A stretch of DNA of 64,000 nt. Origin: Aptenodytes patagonicus (Eukaryota; Chordata; Aves; Sphenisciformes; Spheniscidae). The stretch lies in assembly GCF_965638725.1 (NCBI RefSeq), contig NC_134963.1:15838501-15902500 (forward strand), given 5' to 3'. The notes under the pieces were generated by a model, which worked only from the letters and a program-made list of their open reading frames with translations, was not told the DNA's origin and did not search any database. A program made the position numbers and the translations under genes. Shown in pieces: positions 19,036-30,100 of this stretch (position 1 is its first letter; every line of letters starts with the position of its first letter).

Positions 19036-22000
19036 CAGGCAGCCCCATCCCTGCGCCCAGCCCCGCCGCCCCCCAGGCCGCCCCCTCCCTGGTGCCGCTC
19101 CCCCCTGGCAGCCCCCGTCCCCCGGCAACACCTGCCCAGCCGCACGCCGCCGCCGCTCGCCGCAGGCCCGGGATGCGGGGAGCACCGGCAGCTCACTCGC
19201 GCCAGCGACCGCATTGCAGCAGGGCTGTCCTCTGCGGCAGGACAAGGGGACGAGCCACCTGTGACCGCAGCACCCGCTGCCGGGGGGCTGCAAGCAGAGC
19301 CCAGCAGCCGGGAGCATCCCCCGAGCTGGAGGGCAAAGCCCCGGGCGGCCCCCCCAGCCTTGCACCCCCATTTAGCGGCTGCGGGAGTAGAATCGCCTCC
19401 CCGTGCTGCCGCTCGCTCCGGCTGCGCCGGCACTGGTCTGGCTCCCAGGCATCCTTTGCCCGACACCTTTGGCCAAGGCTGGCCGCGCTGCCGGCTGCCC
19501 GCTGAATAACACCCTCTACAAATGAACCACCAGCCCCCCGCGCCTGCCGCGGCATCGCCCCCTTAGAGCCTCGTAGCTCCAGCAGACAATTCAGAGAGAT
19601 GAAATCCCGTCTAGGAGAGCCGTGGTTTACACCTAGATGCGTTTTAGACCCCACGTAGCAAAGATATCCCCCCCCCCCGGATTTCTAAGCTAAACCCCAA
19701 GCAGAAAGGTTACCAGGCCGGCGTGAAGGGTGCCCAGGACACGGCGAGATCGGCTCGCTGCTCCTGCCTGCCTCCCCCTCTTTCCGGCCCCCCCAGTCGT
19801 CTCCTGCCGCTGAGATTTCCAGCTCGATGAATAATGAATGGAAAATGCAACCGGAGCCCGGGGCTGCGGCTGGGTGCTGGGCACAGCTCGTCCTGGCACC
19901 CAGCGCGGCAGCCAGGGGATGCCGACGGGGTGGGGGCACCTGGTGGCATCCCGCAAACATGCCCAAACTCGCCCATGCGCTCCCCCCGCCCCGGCCCTGC
20001 AGCAGGGATCGCCGGGTCAGGCAGGGCTGGCCACATCCAGCCTCTTCCCGGTTGGTTTTCTGAGCCGCTGGCAAGCGCGGCAGGAACGGCGGGGATACGG
20101 GGGGTGTACGGTGGCTCTGACCCTACCCCAAAATTGCAGCATGGGTGTGAAGCCAAGAGGGTTTTGCATGCCTGGGAGCGGCCAGGGTTTGGTCTTACAC
20201 CTTGGCCATGATCGTGCCACGGTCACCATCTGCAGCACCGGCGTTGGCACCACAAGGAAAAGCCACCGGCGAGAGCCAGGCAGCGCCGGAGGGGACACCT
20301 GCCTGCGCAGGTGCTGCCGGCCGGGAGCGAAGCTGCATCCCACCGGCTCGCAGGCTGTCCTTGCCACTGTGCCACGGGGCACAGCGCTGCCGGCGCTGGC
20401 ACTGACCCTGCCGAAGCGAGCGAGCCGGTGCCATTAACCCACCTATTGGCTGCCGGCCCGGCGGGGAACCCTGCCATCCCCCCGGGGCAGCACAGCACCC
20501 CGACCCCACGCGCCGGGATGCCAAGAGGATGTCTCGCCCCACCCAGGCTGTGTCCCCTGGGGTGGTTCTGGCAAACAGTTCCCAAGCCAGTTACTCTATT
20601 GACTTTGCCTTAAATGAGTGGCTTAATTATTAATAGCTCGCCAGGAGAAATGCAGCGATCGAGGTGTTTTTCCTGGGGCTCCATTAGCACGGGGCAGCCG
20701 CGGCGCCAGCTCTCAGCCGGCCGGTTGAAATTCCCAGCCGGAGGACATGGCCATGCCGGCCATTTCCCCACGGGTCACCCCCTGGGATGGCTGGGGCCCT
20801 GCGGCTCCGCAGCCCCGTCCCCATGTCCCAGCAGCTCCCCTGGTCCCTGGGGACATCCCCGAGCCCTCTTTTGGGTTTTCTCTATAGGAGCCATTTTCTT
20901 TGCAGCCAAACCCCTATAGTTACCATATATGAGGCACATCCACCGGCCACTTGCTCCTCCCGCCCCCGCCAGCCCACGGGCACGCTCTTTTTTCCACGTG
21001 CCCAATTTCACGCAGGCATGGTCCTTCCTACCCCTCTGTCCCCTTGCATACCCCCTGTGGGTGCAAACACCCGTCCCCACATGCCCCCCGGCACCCCGCC
21101 CCGTAGAGCTGCCCCCCAAGCACCCTGCCACCCCCCAAGCATCACCTTTTCCTTTGCTTAAGCTGCTCTCGGCGAGCCGTCCCTCTCCTCTCCTGGGCTG
21201 GCCGGGGCGTGGGGGGAGTGGGCGGCGCGGGGCAGGGGTGCCGGTGCTGCTCCGACATGGAATAAGCTCGTCCCAGGCAGCTCCCCGCAAACGCTGGCTT
21301 TTCCGAAGCCTCCCCACCAGCTGCAGTCTTTATGGCATCACCGGGGTCCCAGCCCCGTATCGCTGGCCTGGGGAGGGGGAAAAAGAGAGAGAGAAATGAG
21401 AGCCGCTGCCGAGAGGGATGCAGGGCTGCGGCCGGGCACTGCCCGGCTCCCCCGGGACAGCTGGGCCAGGCCCTGGGTGCCCGCCGCCACCCCGAGCCTC
21501 CCGTCTCCCCACCCACTCCCAGCGGCACAGAGGAGGCATTCAGCCCGCTGCCTGCTCGCTGCCTGCCCGCTGCCTGCCAGCGCCGAAAACAAGGGGGCCG
21601 TTTGTCTCCATCTGCGGCGCCGGCTTCAACGGGGACATTGTCACCGCCAGCCCCGCGCCCGGCCCCCTCCACTCCCCTGCACTGCCATGCCACCTCCAGC
21701 CCCCAGCCCGGCACCCGTGGCGGTGGGAGCCGGGGTGGCGGGGTGCTGCCGGCCGAGCGGGTGACGATGGCTGTCCCTCGGCGGTGGCACCCAGCTCCTC
21801 TCCTCCCTGCGGGCCCAGCTCTCGTGAGCCACCATGGGATGGCTCATGGCCGGGCTGTCACCTCCCGCAGCCGGAGCTCACCTCGGGGTGGGGAGCGCTG
21901 CGGCGGGGGCTCGGCCCCGCACCCCCGACCCAGCCGCCTGCTCCCCAGGGCGTCCCGGCGGTGCTCTGTCGGCTCCTCTCCATCCTTCCCGCAGCCTCCC

Positions 22001-24110
22001 CCTGCTCTCCCTCCCCGCTGCCCGCCGTATCTACATGGCTTTTATGGCCTTAATGGCAGCAATATCTGTGCTCCCCCACCCTCAGCGTGATAACCGCTGA
22101 GGCGCAGCGCTGCTGCCAGCCTTTTTCCCCTTCCCCGGTCCCACTGGTTGCGCTGGGACTTTGGGTGTCCCCAGGCACCCCACCCACGGAGGGCGCTGAG
22201 GGGTGCTGCTGCCCGCAGGGTCCCGTCCTGCCATGATGTGGCTGTGCCCGGGAGGGCGAGCGGGTGCTGCGGCCACACGGGGGAGGGCTCGGCACCATCA
22301 GGCACCCTGCTCAGGCATCACCCCACGACGGGGCAGAAAAGGGGCCATTGTGCGCCCGGATCCGGCCCTGGCGCTTCCCACCGCCCTCAAAGCTGGCTCT
22401 TTGCTGCTAAAGACAGTGACGGCCCCACGCGCTTGCTCGGGCAGCGTAGCTGCAGGGCACCCCTCGGCCATGCCCGGTACCCACCCGAGTCTCCGTCCAT
22501 GATGGAGGTGTTTGGGGTTCAGAGCTCGTCCCCATGGGGCTTGGGGTCACCCTGCCGAGCCCCGGGCGGGCAGGCAGCTATTGCCCCATCGCAGGCAGCT
22601 GACACATCCTGCCCTGCCTCGGCGGGACCGGTTCTCACCCCGGTGTTAACCTGCGCAACCCCTGGGCAGCCCCAGCTGGTGCTGGGGGACGAGAAAAGCC
22701 AGAATATCCTCTGTCATCGCAAGAAGAGGGGTGAGGAGCCGCCGCCTCCCCACAGGCGCTGACCCCACTGGCATGTCCCTGCTCTCCCAGGACAGACACC
22801 CCCCCGGCGTCGCCAGCCCCGGATGAGGGGTCCCATCCAGCTCCTCAAAATTAAAGCCCGAGCCCGTGCCGGCCATGAGCAGCGGAGAGGAACAGGCACC
22901 TCCGGGCAATGGAGAGGAGCAAGCAAGTGCACAAGCGAACACAAGCGAGTGCAAACACGCGCTCCCCAAAAATCAACGCTGGGACGTGCCCGCCTGCCCC
23001 TGGGGAGGCAGGGGCTGCTGCTGGGATGGGGACGGGAGACTTGTCCCTACTCAGAGGCAGCGTTAACACCCCAGCGCGCGGCAAGCGCGCAGCCTCCCCC
23101 ACGCCCTTATCAGATGCGTTTCCAATTGCACCCAGCCCTGGCTGGAGTCACGCCCGGGATTTATCGCCCATCTCTTCCCCCTACCCCCCAGGCCCATTCG
23201 TCACGGGTAATGGCGTGAAGTAACCGCGACACCGAGTTAAGTAACACCCCCAGCTCCGCCGCCTGCTCTGGCTCCGGCCGCTTGCTTTTCCGTCCCCCTG
23301 CCTGGATTCGCCCTGGAAACAGCGGCGTGGGGGCAAGGAGCCGTCCCAGCCCCTCTCCACAGGGCACCTCTCTTAATTCCAGGTTTCCCCCTTTTTTGGG
23401 GGATGGCGTTGCGAAGGGTTTCCAGCCGAAGAGGACAGCGGCGGCCAGGGTGCGGCAGCTCAATGAAGGGATGCTCGCGGCCTTGATGGGGTGTAAACCA
23501 TCCCCAGGTGGGCTCCACCACGATGTCCCCCACCCCCTGTCCCCTGTCCCCCCACCCGGGAGTGGGCAGAGCGAATACCCCCCCAGATTTGGGGGTACAA
23601 ACAAAGCACTCACGCTGAAAACTGTGACCGCCGGGGAAGCGCACGCCGGAGCTGGGGATCCCGAGGGATTTGGTGAGGAGCTTGAGCAGCTGGTCGGAGG
23701 GACCGGCAGCAGCACTGCGGTGGCACACCCCGTCCGGGCCAGGGCTTGGCCCCGTCGGACACTCGCTGGCCAAGCGCGGCGTCAGGTGCCTTTATCGGGT
23801 GGAAAAGCTGTCATTAGCGCTGGTGAAAGAGGGGGAACCGGTGGCCGTCGGGGTGGCGCGACCGGTTTGTGGTCACCTGGCTGGGCAGCCTGGCAGCTGC
23901 CTGCCGGTCCCATCGCCCTTTCCTTATCTGCCGCCCCGGCACGGTGCCTGCGGGTGCCCGGGAGCGGGTGTCCAGTGGCTCCAGTGGGGTTGGGAAGCCG
24001 CATTCGGGGTCTGCTGCCCCGTGGTGGAAGCCCGGCTCTGGGTGCAGCCCCGGGAGCTCCCAGGTGGTTGGACCTCCTCCTTTCCCGAGAGGTGAAATCA
24101 AGGAAAGGGG
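19036..24110. other. GC-rich intergenic DNA between GAL3ST1 and PES1
   Basis: No exon set, RNA gene or mobile element is recognisable. Four short AT-rich islands stand out in the GC-rich background and may be conserved regulatory elements: about 19805-19860, 20590-20660, 20875-20940 and 22030-22100. The longer open frames here have no start/splice logic and no domain. Confidence 0.55.
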
Positions 24111-24127
24111 TAAAAAAGCAAGCAAAT

Positions 24128-24371
24128 AAAAAAAAAAAAGAAAAAAAAAGAGGGGGGAAGAGGGAAAAAGAAAAAAAGAAAGAAAAAAGGAAAAAAGAAA
24201 AAGTAGAAAGAAAAAAGAAGAAAGAAAAAAGAAAAAGAAGAGAGAAAAAAGAAGAAAGAAAAGAAAGGAAAAAGAAAAAAGAAGAAGAAAACAAAAAAGA
24301 AAAAGAAAGAAAAGGAAAGAAAAAGAAAGGAAAAAAAAGAAAGAAAAAGAAAAAAGAAAGAAAGAAAAAGG
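24128..24371. repeat. Near-continuous purine (A/G) tract
   Basis: About 244 bases of plus-strand A and G only, interrupted by a single T (24204) and a single C (24292). It is mostly A-runs punctuated by G. Such homopurine tracts can form triplex (H-DNA) and stall polymerases. The Lys/Glu/Arg frame across it is not a gene. Confidence 0.95.
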
Positions 24372-24499
24372 CAGGCGGGCTGTTATCAACAGTTCCCTAT
24401 CTGTGCTGTTGCTGTTGCTTGCTCACTGCTAGGGGTTATTGACCCCCAGGGCTGGCAGTGCTCGCGGTGAGTTCATGGCCCACACGCGGTCCCCGCAGC

Positions 24500-25050
24500 A
24501 CTGCCATGAGGTGGCACAGCCTTCACCTTGGCTGGGTTGGGAAAGAGGGGGTCCTCCAAAAAACCCCACGAGATGACGCAGCCTTCACCACAGCTGAGCA
24601 CGAGGGTGTCCCCATAAAAACCCCGTGAGACAACCGGTCTTCACCATGGCTGGGGCCGTGGTGTCCCCATAAAAGGCCCCATGAGATGGCACAGCCTTCA
24701 CCACAGCCACAGACAAGGCATCCCCCCAAAAATCCCATGAGATGATGCAGCCTTCACCACAGCTGGGGACAAGGGTGTCCCCATAAAAGCCCCATGAGAT
24801 AACCAGTCTTCACCATGGCTGGGGCCGTGGTGTCTCCATAAAAGGCCCCATGAGATGGCACAGCCTTCACCACAGCTGGGGACAAGGGTGTCCCCACAAA
24901 AACCCCATTTGATGGCACAACCTTTACCACAGCTACAGACAAGGGTGTCCCTATAAAGCCCCGTGAGATACCACAACCTTCACCGTGGCTGGAGACAAGG
25001 GTGTCTGCATAAGCCCCACGAGACAACATGACCTTCACACCCCAAGGAGG
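24500..25050. repeat. Minisatellite, about nine to ten copies of a 55-65 bp unit
   Basis: Copies contain CAGCCTTCACCACAG, GGGGACAAGGGTGTCCCC and ATAAAAGCCCCATGAGAT in a fixed order. Divergence between copies is modest. The GGGGACA...TGTCCCC core is itself an inverted repeat. Confidence 0.85.
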
Positions 25051-25527
25051 CCACACTCACCAAAACCCTACAAAAACCCCACAGCAAGCCACCCCACCTT
25101 GGGACGCCCCTTCCCAACCTCCAAAACGAGCCAGAAAAGGGGAAAAAAACCTGTAAATCTTGCACAAAACCAAGCGTTACCCTCCTCTTCTCCCCAGGAG
25201 GAGGACAGCCATGAACAGGCCTCAGGGCCCTGCGTAGGCCCCGGCGAGGAAATGTGTGTGGGGGTGGCTGTTTGGGGGAAAAAAATGGATTTTAGGGGAA
25301 GGGGGGGGGATAATGCCATTGATGCTGGGGTCGGCGGCCCCGGCATCAGCTGTGGCAGCCCTAGTTTCTCCATGTGTTGCTTTATCTCAGCCAAGAGCCC
25401 CAAAATAACCTCTCCTTCACCCAAAAAATCGCCCCCTCAGCCTCTTGCTGGAGGAAGGTGGGAGAGGGACAGTGAGCCCCAAAAATCTTTGCCTCATCCC
25501 TTTGCAAGCAACCCAACAGCATCCTCA
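25051..25527. other. Intergenic, nothing recognised
   Basis: Unique sequence between the minisatellite and the CR1 fragment, with no supported exon or RNA. Confidence 0.5.
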
Positions 25528-26197
25528 TGGGGTTAGAGGCACCTCTGAAAGTCAGCTAGTCCAGCCTCCCTGGTCGTGGTATCTCCATGGATGGAGACTC
25601 CACTGCCTCTCTGAGCAACCTTGTGCCAGTTCTTGGTCGCCTTCACGGTGAAGAAGTGTTTCTTGATGTTCAGAAGAACCTCCTGGGTTTCAGTTTGTGC
25701 CCATCGCCTCATGTCCTGGCATTGGACACCACTGAAAAGAACCTGGCTCCATCTTCACACCCTCCCCCTTGGGTATTTATACCCATTGATAAGATCCTCC
25801 TGAACCTTGTCTTCTCCAGTCCCAGGTCTCGCAGCCTTTCTTCTTAGGAGAGATGCTCCAAACCCTGCATCATCTTGGTGGCCCTTCACTGGACATGCTC
25901 CAGTGTGTCCGTGTCACTCTTGCACTGAGGAGCCCATTGCTGGACACAGCACTCCATGAGTGGCCTCACCAGCGCCAAGGGGCAGGACCACCTCCCTCAA
26001 CCTCCTCCAACACTCCTCATGCGGCACCATTAGCCCTCTTTGCCCCAGGGGCACATGTTGGTGGCTCACGGTCAACGTGGTGCCCACCAGGACCCCCAGG
26101 TCCTTTTCTGCTGAGCTGCTTTCCAGCCTGGAGACCCCCGGCATGTCCCGGTGCCTGGGGCTGTTCCTCCCCAGGGGCAGGACTTTCGCGCTTCCCA
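25528..26197 (-). mobile_element. CR1 LINE fragment (3' end), old
   Basis: Read on the plus strand this is the reverse complement of the CR1 3' region. Recognisable consensus patches include CTAGTCCAGCCTCC, GGTATTTATACCCATTGATAAGATCC, GGAGAGATGCTCCA and GTGGCCCTTCACTGGAC. The element therefore points toward lower coordinates on the minus strand and is 5'-truncated. Many differences from the consensus as I remember it, and frame disruptions, indicate an old copy. Confidence 0.85.
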
Positions 26198-27050
26198 CGG
26201 TAGAACAAAATGGACTTGGAGTCGCCTCTCAGCACCCAGCTGGTATCGAGCAGACCCTACCCAAACCTGCCGCTGGGAACAAGGCATGGCAGAGGGTGAC
26301 AAGGAGCAAGGTAACAGCCACAGTGCCCAGGGGTCGCGGCACCTGGAGCAGGGACCAGGCTCTGTCCCTTCTGCTCCACCTCCCAACAGCCGTACCTTCC
26401 CGGTGCAGGATGAGGAGCCATCTCCAGCACCGCACACGTCTCGGGTGAACCGATCTGCGCCTCCTCCGCTGTGCCCAGGACCGGGCAGAGCACCGAGTGC
26501 AGCGCCGTCGTGCCGGCCTGCCACGGCTGGGAGGGAACAGACAACACATGCCACCGGGGAAGCATCACCTTCTTTAATGAAAAATAAAAATACAAGAGAA
26601 GTACAGCCTGCCACGTGGATGCTGGAGGGCAGCTCCGGGCTGGGCAGAGGACGGGCTCCCCTCTGCCATGGACTCCTCTCCACCAAGGCTGGGGCAAAGC
26701 CCCGTTCTTTGTGCCGAGCCTCCAAAACACGCCGCAACGCCCCGCCAAGCCAGGCAGCCCCCGGGGAGCTCCTGCTCCACCACGGGGGCTCGGCTCCTCC
26801 ACCCAGGGCTGTGCAAATTCAAAGGGAACAATCCCGGAGGGACCTGCAAGAGCCCAGAGCTCTCCTTGGCTTCCTCTTCCTCGCTCGCCACCCCTGCGGG
26901 CTGGGAAGCAGACATGGCGCCAGCATGAAGAGGACAGTCCTCGTGACACCAATCCCGCAGCCCAGGCCAGGACGGGCAGCGGCACCGGCAGAGGGGAGCT
27001 GAGGGAGCCCCGGGGAAGGCACAGCGGGAAGTGTATTTACAGACAGAGAG
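26198..27050. other. Intergenic between CR1 and the PES1 3' end
   Basis: Includes an A-rich patch near 26570-26600 with AATAAA on the plus strand and ATTAAA on the minus strand, so an alternative, more distal PES1 poly(A) site is possible. No coding feature is supported. Confidence 0.4.
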
Positions 27051-27053
27051 TGT

Positions 27054-27059
27054 TTTAAT
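27054..27059 (-). terminator. PES1: Candidate poly(A) signal of PES1 (ATTAAA)
   Basis: ATTAAA on the minus strand, about 110 bases beyond the PES1 stop, within a short AT-rich patch. ATTAAA is the commonest functional variant of AATAAA. Confidence 0.6.
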
Positions 27060-27167
27060 TTAGCATTTCTGCCCCAGGAACAAAGCTGAGGGTTTTTCAC
27101 CCAAATGCGATGGTGTCCGCAGGGCGCGGCCAGCCAGCCAGCCCCCGCGGGAAGCCCCCCGGCCCCA

Positions 27168-30100
27168 TCACGCTCGTCGCGCCTTCTTGCTTTTCTTTTT
27201 CTCCTCTTTGACGGCAGTGTCGTGGGCTTTCCTCTTGGCAGCGAGTTTGTTCGCCTGTGGAGACAACCCCCCCGCCCCGAGACCCACAATCAGACCGGTC
27301 TGCCCACACCGAGGGCTGCTCTACCCTCGGTCCCACCAAACCCTCCAGCTGTACACTGGGGGGGAGATGGACCCATCTGCTGCCGGCACCCGGCCCAGGC
27401 GTGGGGCACAGAGAGGGGCGGCAGCTTCGCTTGCTGAGCACAAGCCACGGCCCCAAGGGAGCGCGAGGAGCTCTGCCCTGCCAGGGTCGAGAGACCCTGG
27501 TGATCACGCAGCCTGGTGATGCCGGGGAAGAGGCTTGTAGAGCCTCACCCTTGCCCAGCTTCGCTCAATGCCCTCGCCAGGTACAGGGAGGAGCGGAAGG
27601 AGCAGCCCAGAGCTGGCACTGTATCGGAAGCAGAGGCTGCTCCCTCTCCCCCCGAGATGGGGACAGACCTGGTTTTAGCGATCCGTAGCTGCAAGCCGAT
27701 TTGGGAAGAGCTAGCACCAGGATCCAGGCAAGGGTCCTTGGCCCACAGCAGCCCTACGCTCGTACCTCTCGGACTTTGCGCTTCTTGCCAAACATGATCT
27801 TCTTGTAGAGGTATTTCTCCCTTTTCTTCATCATCATGATGGCCAGACGCTTCTCCTCGCTTTGCTGCTCCTGCTCCAGGCGCTGCCTGTCCTCCAGCCG
27901 CAGCTTGCCAGCGGTCACCTTCACGGGAAGCGCCTGTGGGGAGCCGGAGAGCTCAGGACCCCGGATGCCGGGAGCCTGCCACCCTTCCCCAGGGACAGTT
28001 GTTTCCACGCCATTCACTGGGGGCCATGGAAGAGCCGCAGCACCCTCCGGACCAGGCGGCAGGTCCTGAGCATGAATGGGAGCTGCAGCTTGTGAACATA
28101 GGTCCAGGACCCAGAAGCGTGGTGGCCGCTGCAGGAGCAGCACAGCTGCAGCAGTCCCACAACAGGGACTCGGCCGGGACATCCCGCAGCGAGCAGAGCC
28201 CCAGCAGGGACAGAGCTCATCAGAGCTGCCTCCTCCTGGGGCTCCCAGCCCGCTGCCACGAACCATACCTTGTTGCTCTGAGTCTTCTGCTCTTCCATCT
28301 TCTTTAATTTCATCTCCTCTTCCTTTTCAGACTCATCTTCCTCCTCCTCCTCCTCCTCTTCTTCTTTGTCATTGTCGTCCTCCTCTTCTTCATCCTCCTC
28401 CTCACTCTCTTCATCTACAGAGAGACCACTGTTACCACCAGGAGAGCAGCCGCTGGCCCCGGGGCAGGTACGGCCCTGCCGAGGCAGCAACACCACCCGG
28501 CTCCTCTCCTCCTCCAACCTCGGAGCCTTCCATCACCTGGGTTCTCGCCCCTCTGCATGGCCAGCAGCTTCAGCTTCTCGGGAGGGACGTAGTCTCCTTC
28601 CTGCTCCGTCACGAAGGGCGAGAGGTGCGGGGGCAGCAGCACGCCAGGGAAATAGTCAGCCACGGGGAGGCACAGCTTGGCATTGACGGAGTCGAAGACC
28701 CACTGAGGCTGCAGGTAGTACCTGTGGGGCAGAGGGACACGGGGTCAGACTCCTTCCTCCCACCCCAGGCTCTGGAGCCCATGGGTCTGCAAGGGAGCAG
28801 ACGGAGCATGGGACCGCTCTGGGACGGCCAGGGACACCCGCTAGCCTGGGTGGCCATTCTGGGGACAGGCCACCTGCCTCACCCACCTGCCAACAACCTG
28901 CTGCTCCACCCGGGGCCGGTCAACAATCTGGTGGGTGATGGAGGGGTTGCTCACGTCGTAGGTGGCACCGATGCACAGGGACTTGTCCCAGGAGACCTGG
29001 CCACCAAAGCACCTGCCAGCAAAACCCACCGAGGAGTCAGGCAGGCAGGAGGGGCCCTGAGGGTCACCTCGCCCGCGGGACGTCAGGCAGATTGGCCTCA
29101 AAAGTCCTGACAGGGAGGCTGGGGGAGGCCAGCACGGGGTAGCAGGGCTGCCTGCCCACCACGTACCGGATGATGAAGGCCAGCGGCTCTCGAGGCACCT
29201 CCCTGTTGAGGAAGAAGCGCAGCCCTTCAAACAGCTTTTTGTGCTTCTCCAGGGCGTCCTGCTCCTTCTTCCTCGCGTCCATCTGCTCCGCCGTCTCCTG
29301 CTCAGAGCAAAGCATTCAGCCTCTGCCCCACGAGCAGCCCCCGCCAGGGTGCCCTCTGCAAGGCGGGCTCTCGGATGCTGTCCCCAGCCTCCTGGCAGTC
29401 CCTCCCAGCACCACACCAGGCCCTGCCAGCCTTTGCCCGGGCACAAGACGTACCGCAGACAGGATCACCCAAGGCCAGGGCTGAGCCCCCCCTCACCAGG
29501 CTCTTACCCCCTCCACCGGGAACTCATCCATCTCCACCTCGTCCTCGTGGGTCGGTGCCACCACACGGGCCAGGCTGGCGCTCAGAGCCGACAGTTTCTG
29601 CAGCGGGAGGAGACCGAGAAGGCGTCACGCCCCGCCAGTGCTTTGGGGGTGGGAAAAGGGGCAGCCTCACGGAGGAAGAAGGCCGTTTCTCAGAGTGAGA
29701 GGTCAAAAGACCTCCCCCTGGGACTACACAGATGTTCAGCCTCCTCCATGTGCTGTCCCAGCCTGCAGTCCAGTGGCCCCCGAGGCCAAGCAAAGCTCCT
29801 CCCTTGGCCAGCATGAGGGGGCAAGGAGTTTGGGACCAGCCCCCTCCACCACGCGGGGATCAGGCTCTGCTCCTCAGCCCCTGCACATCGAATGCCCCAC
29901 GCCAGGAGGGAGTCTGGGATCAGGACACCACGGCCACGCAGGGTCCTCCCATGGGCCAGGGTGACGGCAGCGTCCCTCACCTCCAGGTAGCTCTCCGAAT
30001 CCATGGCGTACTCCTTGCCCTCTGCGGGCTTCAGCTCAACGTCAGCCTGGCCATCGATCTGGGGAGAAAGAGAAAGGTGGGGAGGCAGCTCCCAAACCCA

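Noticed and set aside
17974-19509. A 511-codon frame rich in His, Thr and Cys
   Set aside because: It is the CA-type repeat in translation, with unrelated flanks.
23282-24442. A 386-codon frame with a Lys/Glu-rich tail
   Set aside because: The tail is the purine tract translated. The front half is unique GC-rich DNA without motif or splice partners.
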